Positions 43,288-55,380 of a stretch of 64,000 bases of DNA are shown here, one piece after another. The stretch is from positions 1,612,001 through 1,676,000 of the forward strand of contig JADJEE010000012.1 in assembly GCA_016709225.1 (NCBI GenBank). The letters run 5' to 3'. The notes under the pieces were generated by a model that was given only the letters and a program-made list of their open reading frames with translations, did not search any database and was not told where the DNA came from. The position numbers were made by a program, and so were the translations under genes. Origin of the DNA: Deltaproteobacteria bacterium. GTDB lineage: Bacteria; Myxococcota_A; Polyangia; Nannocystales; Nannocystaceae. Every line of letters starts with the position of its first letter. The first letter of the stretch is position 1.

Positions 43288-44703
43288 ATGGCGTGGCTGC
43301 AACGTTCCAACGTCGGGTCGTACGTGTTGCTGTCGTCCCTCGCGATCGCGGTCGCGTGCGGCGACTCGGGCCGCGATGGTGGCGCGAGCGGCTCGGCGAG
43401 CATCGGCAGCAGCGTGTCGCTGAGCGGTGGCACCGGTATCACGGGCATCACCGTCGGCGACGGTAGCGGCGGCGCCGAGGCCGACAGCGGCGACAAGATC
43501 GATGTCGGCACCGCGTTCGATCTCGGCAGCGGCAACGGCGGTGATTGCCCCGGCGGCGGCGGCATGATGGGTGGCGACGTCGAGTTCAGCTACATCTGGA
43601 TCGCCAACTCGCCGGCCGGAACGGTCTCGAAGATCGATACGATGACCGGCGTCGAGGTGGCCCGCTACGCCACCGGGCCGACCACCCAGGCCGAGCCGTC
43701 GCGCACGTCGGTGAACCTCTACGGCGACGTCGCGGTCAGCAACCGCGGCTCGCAGGCCGGAGGTCACGGCGGCGTGACGAAGATCGCCGCGCGCGTCGAC
43801 GACTGCATCGACCTCGACGGCAACGGCACCATCGAGACCAGCAACGGCCCTGCCAACGTGCTGCCGTGGGGCCAGGACGAGTGCGTGCTGTGGAACGTCG
43901 AGATCCCCTCCGATGTCTACCAGCACGGCCCGCGCCCGACCGCGTGGGAGGGCGTCGTCGACGGCGTCGGCTGTGCCGCGCCCAATCCGCGCCTGTGGAT
44001 GGGCTGGTTCGACTACGCCACCAACACCGGCAAGTTCCGTCGGCTCGATGGCGCCACCGGTGCGACGCTCGACGAGGTCGATGTGCCGCAGTGGAACGCC
44101 GGGCTCGACTACGGCCCCTATGGCGGCGCGGTGAACAAGGACGGCGATCTGTTCGCGGTCGGCTGGCAGCTCGGGCCGCTGGTGCGCATCGATGGTGACA
44201 CCCTGCAGGTCGATCGCTGGGCCTTCCCCGCGCCGCCGCAGGATCAGTCGTGGAGCTACGGCATGTCGCTCGATCAGTACGGCAACCCGTGGATCGCCAG
44301 CGCCGGTGCGGCCGCGGGCTTCGACGTCGCCTCGCAGCAGTGGACCTTCGTGCACACCGGCAACCAATCGATGCGCGGCGTCATGGTCGATCAAGAAGAT
44401 CGCGCCTGGTATGCCGTCGACGCCAGCGGTGCCTTCGGCTGCGGCCTCGGAGTCGTCGACGTCGTCACCAAGCAGCTGCTCGCGCCCGCGATCACGCTGC
44501 CCGGCTGCGTGGTCCCGGTCGGCGTCAGCATCGACGTCGAGGGCTACGTCTGGGTGGTCGACCAGGGCGCCAACGCAGCCTTCAAGGTCGACCCCGACAC
44601 GTGTCAGATCCAGCTCACCGTCAGCGGCCTCACCGCGCCGTACACCTACTCGGACATGACCGGCGCGGGGCTGAACCTGGTGATCAACCCACCGGCGGGG
44701 TGA
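43288..44703 (+). CDS. Lipoprotein with beta-propeller (SMP-30/streptogramin-lyase-like) domain
   Basis: 471 residues from ATG. Signal MAWLQRSNVGSYVLLSSLAI leads to AVAC, a lipobox. A Ser/Gly-rich linker follows. The main domain has propeller repeats: YIWIANSPAGTVSKIDTMTG, NKDGDLFAVGWQLGPLVRID, MSLDQYGNPWIASAGAAAGF and SIDVEGYVWVVDQGANAAFK. The repeats resemble virginiamycin-B-lyase/NHL-type propellers, with calcium-like DLDGNG. Function unknown; likely outer-surface. Confidence 0.8.
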   Translation: MAWLQRSNVGSYVLLSSLAIAVACGDSGRDGGASGSASIGSSVSLSGGTGITGITVGDGSGGAEADSGDKIDVGTAFDLGSGNGGDCPGGGGMMGGDVEFSYIWIANSPAGTVSKIDTMTGVEVARYATGPTTQAEPSRTSVNLYGDVAVSNRGSQAGGHGGVTKIAARVDDCIDLDGNGTIETSNGPANVLPWGQDECVLWNVEIPSDVYQHGPRPTAWEGVVDGVGCAAPNPRLWMGWFDYATNTGKFRRLDGATGATLDEVDVPQWNAGLDYGPYGGAVNKDGDLFAVGWQLGPLVRIDGDTLQVDRWAFPAPPQDQSWSYGMSLDQYGNPWIASAGAAAGFDVASQQWTFVHTGNQSMRGVMVDQEDRAWYAVDASGAFGCGLGVVDVVTKQLLAPAITLPGCVVPVGVSIDVEGYVWVVDQGANAAFKVDPDTCQIQLTVSGLTAPYTYSDMTGAGLNLVINPPAG

Positions 44704-44728
44704 CGACTCGCGACCGGCGCGTCGCCTG

Positions 44729-45124
44729 CTACGTCCAGTTCTCGACGACGAGCCCGGGCACGCGTGAGAAGTGGCGGACGTTGTTGGACACGAGTACGCA
44801 GCGCAGGCTGACCGCATGCGCCGCGATGAGAACGTCGAACTCGCCGATCGGCGTACCGCGCTCTGCGAGGATGTTGCCGAGACGCCCGTACTCGATCGCC
44901 GCCGCGTGGTCGAACAGCACGACCTCGACCGCGTCGACGAACGTATCGATCAGCGCGTGAAGGCGCTTCGAAGCTTTCCGCTTCGCACCGAATCGAAGCT
45001 CTGCCACCGTGATCGCGCTGACGCACACTTCCGAGGGGCGGTGACTGCGAAGCTGCGCACCGACGTCACCGTGCCCGCGAAGCGCGTAGCTCACGCTGTC
45101 GGTGTCGAGCAGGAACTTCCTCAT
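44729..45124 (-). CDS. vapC: VapC-like PIN-domain ribonuclease toxin
   Basis: 131 residues from ATG overlapping the vapB stop (ATGA). PIN-domain acidic residues are visible: LLDTDSVSY near the start, TVAELRFGA (Glu), and a C-terminal FDVLIAAHAV. VapC toxins cleave specific RNAs, often initiator tRNA or rRNA loops, when VapB is degraded. Full length and undisturbed. Confidence 0.9.
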   Translation of the reverse strand: MRKFLLDTDSVSYALRGHGDVGAQLRSHRPSEVCVSAITVAELRFGAKRKASKRLHALIDTFVDAVEVVLFDHAAAIEYGRLGNILAERGTPIGEFDVLIAAHAVSLRCVLVSNNVRHFSRVPGLVVENWT

Positions 45125-45366
45125 GGTCGCTCGAGCGCGGTCGGCTTCGAGCCCACCACAGCTGTGGCGGGGCGCGGGATGTCTTCGCTCCACGCGCCCA
45201 AGCACTCGAGGAACGCCGCCGGCCACTCGTCGGCGGGTTCGAGAATCACCTGATTCCCCACGCGCCGGACGATCACCTCTTCCTGGTCGTCATCGAAGCG
45301 GCAGGACTTCGGGAGCCTCACCGCCTGACTACCCCCGTTCTGGAAGATCTTCGCCCGCTCGCTCAT
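45121..45366 (-). CDS. vapB: VapB-like antitoxin (AbrB/SpoVT swapped-hairpin)
   Basis: 81 residues from ATG (MSERAKIFQNGGSQAVRLPK). The swapped-hairpin DNA-binding domain includes NGGSQAVRLPKSCRF, typical of VapB. The C-terminal tail (PAAFLECLGAWSEDIPRP) would wrap the toxin. The start codon follows a promoter-operator palindrome by only a few bases. Confidence 0.9.
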   Translation of the reverse strand: MSERAKIFQNGGSQAVRLPKSCRFDDDQEEVIVRRVGNQVILEPADEWPAAFLECLGAWSEDIPRPATAVVGSKPTALERP

Positions 45367-45370
45367 CGGA

Positions 45371-45402
45371 ACAAGTATATACGCGCGTCTATACTTGTCC
45401 AA
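45371..45402 (-). promoter_or_regulatory. vapBC promoter with overlapping operator palindrome
   Basis: On the minus strand, TTGGAC (45397-45402) and TATACT (45374-45379) are spaced by exactly 17 bp, a strong sigma-70-like promoter. A 28-bp palindrome (45371-45398), arms ACAAGTATA and TATACTTGT around ACGCGCGT, lies between and over both boxes, with a single mismatched pair. It is the expected site for VapBC autorepression. The start site would fall at about the vapB ATG, so the message may be leaderless. Confidence 0.7.
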
Positions 45403-45448
45403 CTCGCGGCTCGAGGAGCGTCGAGGGACCTGCTGCGCCGTGTCCGTG

Positions 45449-46495
<1,047 letters not shown>

Positions 46496-46537
46496 CGTAG
46501 CGTGGCCGGTGTCACCGCGGCGGCACCGTCGTCGGTG

Positions 46538-47632
46538 TCAGGCCCTGCGCCGTCGCAGCGCCGCCGCGACGACCAGCACCAGCCACGACCACCGCGTCGA
46601 TCGCCGCGGGCCCACCACGCAGCCGCCGCTCGCATCGCCGTCCTGCCCTGCGGTGTCGGCGACGTCGGTGTCGCCGACCGCACCATCGTCGGTGCCCACG
46701 GGATCGGGGTCGACGGGATCGACCTCGTCGACCATGTCGTCGCAGTCGTCGTCGATGCCGTTGTCGATCTCCATGGCGCCGGGGTGCACGGCGGGATCGT
46801 CGGGCTTGCAATCGCCACGCTCCGGCGTGTAGCCCTCGGCGTCGTTGCACGCATACTCGGGCGTCGCGAAGTCGCTGGCGTAGCCGTCACCGTCGGTGTC
46901 GAGGTAGTAGATGCCGGGCTCGAGGCCCTCGTCGCCCTCGCCGTCGCAATCGTCGTCGATCGCGTTGCAGCGCTCCGCGGCGTCGGGGTGGATCAGCGCG
47001 TCGGCGTCGTCGCAGTCGCCGCCCTGTAGGATCATGCCGGTGATCGGCTCGCAGGACAGCTCGCCGCCGCCGGCGTCGCCGAACCCGTCGCCGTCTTGGT
47101 CGGGGTAGTAGTAGCTGCCGGTGCAGCCGTGCGCGATGCTGGCGCCCTTGGTCGCGTGGTGATCGTCGGCGGAGTCGCCGTTGGTGTTGCCCGTGATCGA
47201 CCAGACCGTGAAGTCGGTGACGCCGATCTCGGCCGGCGCCGTCCACTCGAACTGGAACTGCGCGCGCCCCTGCGGGTCGAGATCGCGGGGCTCGGCGTGC
47301 AGCACCGCGGTGAAGACCCCATCCATCGCGTAGCGCGTCACGCCGGGCTCGAGCAGGCCGAACGCACCGCGCTCGCTCGTGAGGAACACGCCCGTGCGCA
47401 GGGCCTGGGCCCACACCGCCTCGAGTGCGATCGTGACGACGACGGTCTCGCCGACCGCAGGTGCAGAGTTGTCGAACGCGACCTCGATCTGCGGGCCGTT
47501 GCTGCTCTCGTAGTGGCAGTTCGCGCAGGCCTGAGGCTCACCGGTCGGTCGCGCCGCCGCCGTCGAGCCCACCATCGCGAACAGCGGCGCCAGGGACAGG
47601 ACGGTGAGGCGGCGCAGGGCGAGCGATGGCAT
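46538..47632 (-). CDS. MopE-like surface protein with CxxCH motif and MYXO-CTERM-like tail
   Basis: 364 residues. MPSLALRRLTVLSLAPLFAM is the signal peptide. CANCH (about 36-40) is a c-type-haem motif. An Ig-like segment follows. Two Asp/Cys repeats (GGDCDDADALIHPDAAERC, then NAIDDDCDGEGDEGL) are MopE-type copper/calcium-binding motifs. The C-terminus is CVV, then a hydrophobic helix WSWLVLVVAAAL, then RRRRA, a MYXO-CTERM-like sorting signal. Probably cell-surface anchored. Confidence 0.8.
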   Translation of the reverse strand: MPSLALRRLTVLSLAPLFAMVGSTAAARPTGEPQACANCHYESSNGPQIEVAFDNSAPAVGETVVVTIALEAVWAQALRTGVFLTSERGAFGLLEPGVTRYAMDGVFTAVLHAEPRDLDPQGRAQFQFEWTAPAEIGVTDFTVWSITGNTNGDSADDHHATKGASIAHGCTGSYYYPDQDGDGFGDAGGGELSCEPITGMILQGGDCDDADALIHPDAAERCNAIDDDCDGEGDEGLEPGIYYLDTDGDGYASDFATPEYACNDAEGYTPERGDCKPDDPAVHPGAMEIDNGIDDDCDDMVDEVDPVDPDPVGTDDGAVGDTDVADTAGQDGDASGGCVVGPRRSTRWSWLVLVVAAALRRRRA

Positions 47633-47738
47633 CGCACGGCATTCTTGGTGACCGCACCGCGAATGTCCATCGGTTCATCGTGTTCGATGCGACACATTCG
47701 CGACCACGCGAGTGTGGCGGTCGGTTCTTCGCCGTCGA

Positions 47739-47772
47739 TTCGAGAATCTCTTCGTCGTACTTCGAGAATCTC
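47739..47772. repeat. Two direct repeats TTCGAGAATCTC, 22 bp apart
   Basis: Identical 12-mers at 47739-47750 and 47761-47772. Each holds the near-palindrome CGAGA-A-TCTCG. The 22-bp spacing is two helical turns, as for tandem protein-binding sites. They lie 107-140 bp upstream of the MopE-like gene and downstream of metH, so they could control the former. Confidence 0.5.
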
Positions 47773-47775
47773 GAT

Positions 47776-47809
47776 GTTGGTGGCGCGATCCCGTGAACGC
47801 GCCACCAAC
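47776..47809. terminator. 12-bp perfect stem-loop after metH
   Basis: GTTGGTGGCGCG, 10-base loop, CGCGCCACCAAC. It starts 13 bp after the metH stop on the minus strand. No T-run follows. Likely metH terminator. Confidence 0.6.
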
Positions 47810-47822
47810 GGAGCGGCAGGCG

Positions 47823-51530
<3,708 letters not shown>

Positions 51531-51534
<4 letters not shown>

Positions 51535-52583
51535 GTGGGCTCCGGGGCGCGCGGGCGGCTGGCGCGACGGGGGGCGCACAGGACTTCGTCCTGCGATCGC
51601 CCCGTGGCACCTTGGCGGCGGGTGGGTGGTGAGGGTTGTGTGCGCGGGCCGGCCGGTCGGCTCGCGAAGGCGCACACGACGTCGAAGTAGGGCTTCTTGC
51701 GCTCGCGCGCCGCGACCTCGCAGCGATCGACCGTGAAGCCGGCGTCCTCGAGCAGCGCCTGCAGGCGCGCGGGTGCGAAGCCGCGGTGCAGGTGCTCGTA
51801 GGCATCGGCGATCTCGTGGTGGTGGTGCTCGTCGAGCGTGACGAGCACCAGCCGACCGCCCGGCCGCAGCAAGCGGAACCACTCCGCCACGCAGCGCGCC
51901 GGATCGTCGGCGTAGGTCAGCACCGAGAACGACAACACGTGATCGACGCTGCGATCGGGCAGCGCGACCTCGTGCATGTCGCCGCACAGGAACTCGACAT
52001 TGGCCAGATGGTCGAGACGGGCGCGGGCCGCGTCGATCACCTTGGCGCTGCGATCGAGGCACACGTAGCGGTTCGCCCGGGGTGCCAGCAGTTGAGCTAT
52101 CACGCCGTCGCCGGACCCCACATCGAGCACGTCGCCGAGGTCGATGAGCCCCACGAACGCACGCGCCGTGGCCTCCCACGTGCGGCCCGGCGAGTAGTGG
52201 TGTTCCATCTGACCGGCCACCGCATCGGGCCAGTGACTGGCGCTGATCCGCGCCTGCAACACCTCGTCGCAGCGCTCGGCATCGTCGGCGAGCACGGCGT
52301 CGTCGAGTTCCTGCACCACCGCCTGCCACGCGATGCGGGCCGCAGCTGGCATCCGTGCCTCGTCGACGCGATAGAAGGTCGAGGTGCCGACCTTTCGATC
52401 ACGCAGGAAGCCGGCGTCCTTGAGCTTGCCGAGGTGGGTCGACACGCGCGACTGCGGCACCGCGGTGATGCGCGTGAGCTCGGCGACCGACAGCTCCTGC
52501 GCGCCGAGCAGCACGAGCAACCGCATGCGCGTCGCATCCGCGAGCAGCCCGAGCAGGGTCGTGGTGTCGGCGAGGTCGGTCAC
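51531..52583 (-). CDS. ArsR-type regulator fused to SAM-dependent methyltransferase, upstream of metH
   Basis: 350 residues from GTG. The N-terminal about 85 residues are an ArsR winged helix (LADATRMRLLVLLGAQELSV, VPQSRVSTHLGKLKDAGFLR). Residues 140-280 are a Class I methyltransferase: LGDVLDVGSGDGVIAQLLA, YVCLDRSAKVIDAARA, EFLCGDMHEVALPDRSVD. Fusions of this type often sit before metH and are thought to sense SAM or SAH. Its TGA overlaps the metH GTG, so the regulator and enzyme are coupled. Confidence 0.88.
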
Positions 52584-52600
52584 CTGGGTGGTCCATCCTT

Positions 52601-52620
52601 ATATCAGGATTGTCGGATAT
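52601..52620. promoter_or_regulatory. Inverted repeat ATATC-N10-GATAT upstream of ArsR-methyltransferase gene
   Basis: A 20-bp interrupted palindrome 18 bp before the GTG at 52583 (minus strand). The flanking bases extend it by one pair with one mismatch. It is AT-rich against a GC-rich background, as expected for an ArsR-family operator. The site could be for autoregulation of this operon by SAM/SAH status. Confidence 0.55.
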
Positions 52621-52719
52621 TACGGCCGAGGGCCTGTACGTGCAAGCCAGGCGTGCTCTACTGGGACGGTGAGCGTTTGCGGCCGGCCCGCCCCCGAAGG
52701 GGGCCGCCAGGGTGACCCG

Positions 52720-53811
52720 ATGACGATCGACCCTGCAGCGTCCGGGCGTGGGACTCGGCTCCGACGTCGCGGCGTCGCGGCGTTGCCGTGGCTGCTCGCG
52801 TTGTTGATGCTGTGCGTGGCGCAAGTCGCCGCGGCGGCGGTGCGCGTCGACACGCCGGTCGGTTGGCGCCGCGTCGACGACGGCGCCGCACGCCGACGCG
52901 TCGACGCTTGGGTCGAGGGGCGCAGCGACGTGCGCGTGCTCGAGGTGCTCACCACCGAAGGGCGCGACGACTTCGCCGAGGTCATGGCGCTGCTCGAGCT
53001 CGACGGTGTCCTCGATCGCACGCAGACCAGCGAGCTCGAGCTCGCCCGCGCGACCGAGGGCTTGCTGCCGTGGACGACCACGGCACGCGTGCGCACCGAT
53101 GACCTCGAGGGCCTGCCACGCATGCAGGCGCACTGGGACGCCGACGCGATCGCCTACGACATCGCGCTGGTACCGAGCGGTGAGCACCGCACGCTGCTCG
53201 TGCAGGCGACGCTCGCGAGCGAGACCACGCTGTACCAAGCGCCGTGGGCGACCGCGATCGCGAGCATGCGCGGCGCGACCGAGCCGGTGGCCGCCTTCGA
53301 CCGCACGAGCTGGCGGCGGCGCTCCGCGATCGCGTGGGGCGTCGGCGGCACACTGGTGCTGGCGCTGCTGCTGTGGCTGCGCCCGTTCGGCGCAGGTGCG
53401 ATCGTGGTCGGTCGCGCGGTCGCGGTGGTGTTCCTCGCGATCGCGGTCATCGTCGGGGTCGCGGTGCACGATCGTCTGGGCGACTCGACCACCGCGCTGC
53501 GCATCGCGGGTCTGTCGCGCGACACGTTATCGGCGGAGCTCGCGGCCCACGGCATCTTCGCGGCGGTCGCCGCGTGGCTCGTCGGTCAGCTGTGGGGCCG
53601 CGGCGAGGGTGTGATCGCCAGCGCGCCGGGACTCGGCGCCTTCGCCGATCGGACCGGTCACGGCGGCGCACCGCTGCCGCAGATCCCGATCGTGCCGCGC
53701 CCGAGCACGCGCGCGCACGAGGACGGCCCGAGTCGGCTCGAATCCGTGACGGTGCCGCCGGGGCACGCGAACGTGACGGCGATCGAGGCCGAGCGCCAAC
53801 ACGTGGTCTAA
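52720..53811 (+). CDS. Membrane protein with signal/TM segments, unknown function
   Basis: 363 residues from ATG. A hydrophobic N-terminal segment (ALPWLLALLMLCVAQVAAAA) acts as a signal or anchor. A soluble domain of about 180 residues follows (VLEVLTTEGRDDFAEVMALL, RLPRMQAHWDADAIAYDIAL-like). Then come three hydrophobic helices (AWGVGGTLVLALLLWL, AVAVVFLAIAVIVGVAV, HGIFAAVAAWLVGQLWG). The C-terminus is Pro/Arg-rich. No family. Topology suggests an extracytoplasmic sensor-like domain. Confidence 0.65.
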   Translation: MTIDPAASGRGTRLRRRGVAALPWLLALLMLCVAQVAAAAVRVDTPVGWRRVDDGAARRRVDAWVEGRSDVRVLEVLTTEGRDDFAEVMALLELDGVLDRTQTSELELARATEGLLPWTTTARVRTDDLEGLPRMQAHWDADAIAYDIALVPSGEHRTLLVQATLASETTLYQAPWATAIASMRGATEPVAAFDRTSWRRRSAIAWGVGGTLVLALLLWLRPFGAGAIVVGRAVAVVFLAIAVIVGVAVHDRLGDSTTALRIAGLSRDTLSAELAAHGIFAAVAAWLVGQLWGRGEGVIASAPGLGAFADRTGHGGAPLPQIPIVPRPSTRAHEDGPSRLESVTVPPGHANVTAIEAERQHVV

Positions 53812-53818
53812 TCGCGGC

Positions 53819-54313
53819 ATGCCGCTGCGCTTCGACGACATCGACGCCATGCTGACCGCGCTGCCGAACGTCACCGTCGGCGTCAAGTGGAACCAGCGCA
53901 CGTGGATGGTGAACGGCCACGGTTTCGCGTGGGAGCGTCCGTTCAGCAAGGCCGATCTGCGGCGCTTCGGCGACCAGACGCCGCCGGCCGGCGAGGTGCT
54001 CGCGGTGCGCGTCGAGGACCTCGATGCCAAGGACGCACTGCTGGCGATGGGGCTGCCGGGGTTCTTCACGATCGAGCACTTCAACGGATACGCCGCGGTG
54101 TTGATCGCCCTGAAGGCGGCACGCGTGAAGGACGTGCGCACCGCGTTGCTCGAGGCGCATCGCTTCATGGCCGCGAGGCCGACGGCGAAGCCGAAGCCCG
54201 CCGCGAAGGCCAAGCCCGCGACGAAGGCCAAGCCGGCGGCGAAGGCCAAGCCGGCGGCGAAGGCCAAGCCCGCCGCGAAGGCCAAGCCCACGACGAAGGC
54301 CAAGCGTGCGTAG
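53819..54313 (+). CDS. MmcQ/YjbR-family protein with KPAAKA-rich C-terminal tail
   Basis: 164 residues. The N-terminal 115 residues match the MmcQ/YjbR (DUF419) fold: VTVGVKWNQRTWMVNG, FAWERPFSK, LAMGLPGFFTIEHFNGYAAV and KAARVKDVRTALLEAHRF. The last 45 residues are a tandem run of AKPA(A/T)K, a strongly basic, disordered tail like histone H1 or bacterial Lys-rich DNA-binding proteins. YjbR proteins have a DNA-binding-like fold, so the tail could strengthen nucleic-acid association. That is inference. Confidence 0.8.
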   Translation: MPLRFDDIDAMLTALPNVTVGVKWNQRTWMVNGHGFAWERPFSKADLRRFGDQTPPAGEVLAVRVEDLDAKDALLAMGLPGFFTIEHFNGYAAVLIALKAARVKDVRTALLEAHRFMAARPTAKPKPAAKAKPATKAKPAAKAKPAAKAKPAAKAKPTTKAKRA

Positions 54314-54387
54314 AGGTCGGTGGCACCGCGCATGCGCGTGAGCCCGCTCGCGCGCGTCGCTGCGAACCCCTCGACCACTCGGGCATC

Positions 54388-55302
54388 ATGGGCGTGATGC
54401 CCACCGACGACGACGACTACCAACGCGGCCGTGACAGCTTTGATCGGCTCGTGCGTGGCGACGCGATGATCGGCCTGGTGGCCGACGTGCCCGCGATGGA
54501 GCGCGAGATGATGGACGCGCTGTGGGCCGCCGCGGCGCGCGGCTCGATCCCCGCGTTCCGCACGCTCGGGGAGTGCTACCTCGCGGCGCTGCGCCCGATC
54601 GGCGCGTTCGAAGGGATCGACCCGAGCGACGCCGACGGGCGGCCGTGGCCGCGCGACGTCACCGCGATCGACGATGAACGGCCATCGCTGCAGGCCGCGC
54701 TCCGGGCCTACGCCGCGGCCGGCCGGGCCGATCGCGAGGCGCTGCGGCAGTTCGCGAAGCTCAGCCGCAGCTCGAGCCCCGACAACCAACGCCGCGCGCT
54801 CGCGATGCTCAGCGATCTCCCGCAGCCCAGTGGCGCGGAGCTCTACCTGCGCGGGCTCGTGCAGAACTGGCTCGGCGAGCTCGAGTCGAGCCATGCGACC
54901 CACGTCGAGGCCGCCGCGGCCGGCAACGCCGACGCGATGTTCGAGCTCTACGTGCTGTACACCCAGGGTCTCGGCGTCGAGGCCGATGTCACCGCCGCGC
55001 AGCAGTGGCTCGAGCGCGCCGCCGCGGCCGATCATCCGCGCGCGCTGTACAACCTGGGCGCCGCGATCGCGAGCCGCAGCGAAGGCCCCGCGGACATGGC
55101 CAAGGCCGCCTCGTACTACGAGCGCGCCGCGCAGCGCGGCAACGCCCGCGCCGCCGCGACCCTCGGCGTGATGATCCTGCAGCAGGAGATCGAGGGCACC
55201 ACCGACGACGCGATCCGCTGGCTCGATACCGCCGACGAAGGCGGCTACCCGAGCTGGGAGATGCTCGAGGCGGCCGACCTGGACGACCCACGCGAGGGCT
55301 GA
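54388..55302 (+). CDS. Sel1/TPR-like repeat protein
   Basis: 304 residues from ATG. Central and C-terminal repeats (NADAMFELYVLYTQGLGVEA, AQQWLERAAAADHPRALYNL, ASYYERAAQRGNARAAATLG) have the Sel1 spacing of about 36 residues with A-x-x-L-G. Such arrays form solenoid protein-binding surfaces. No enzymatic domain or signal peptide. It follows YjbR on the same strand 74 bp away. Confidence 0.8.
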   Translation: MGVMPTDDDDYQRGRDSFDRLVRGDAMIGLVADVPAMEREMMDALWAAAARGSIPAFRTLGECYLAALRPIGAFEGIDPSDADGRPWPRDVTAIDDERPSLQAALRAYAAAGRADREALRQFAKLSRSSSPDNQRRALAMLSDLPQPSGAELYLRGLVQNWLGELESSHATHVEAAAAGNADAMFELYVLYTQGLGVEADVTAAQQWLERAAAADHPRALYNLGAAIASRSEGPADMAKAASYYERAAQRGNARAAATLGVMILQQEIEGTTDDAIRWLDTADEGGYPSWEMLEAADLDDPREG

Positions 55303-55380
55303 CACGAGCTCACTCGCGCCACCGCAGCACCGCGCCGCCGTCGTCGCAGTGGCCGATCGCGAGCAACGCGTCGCTCCCGC

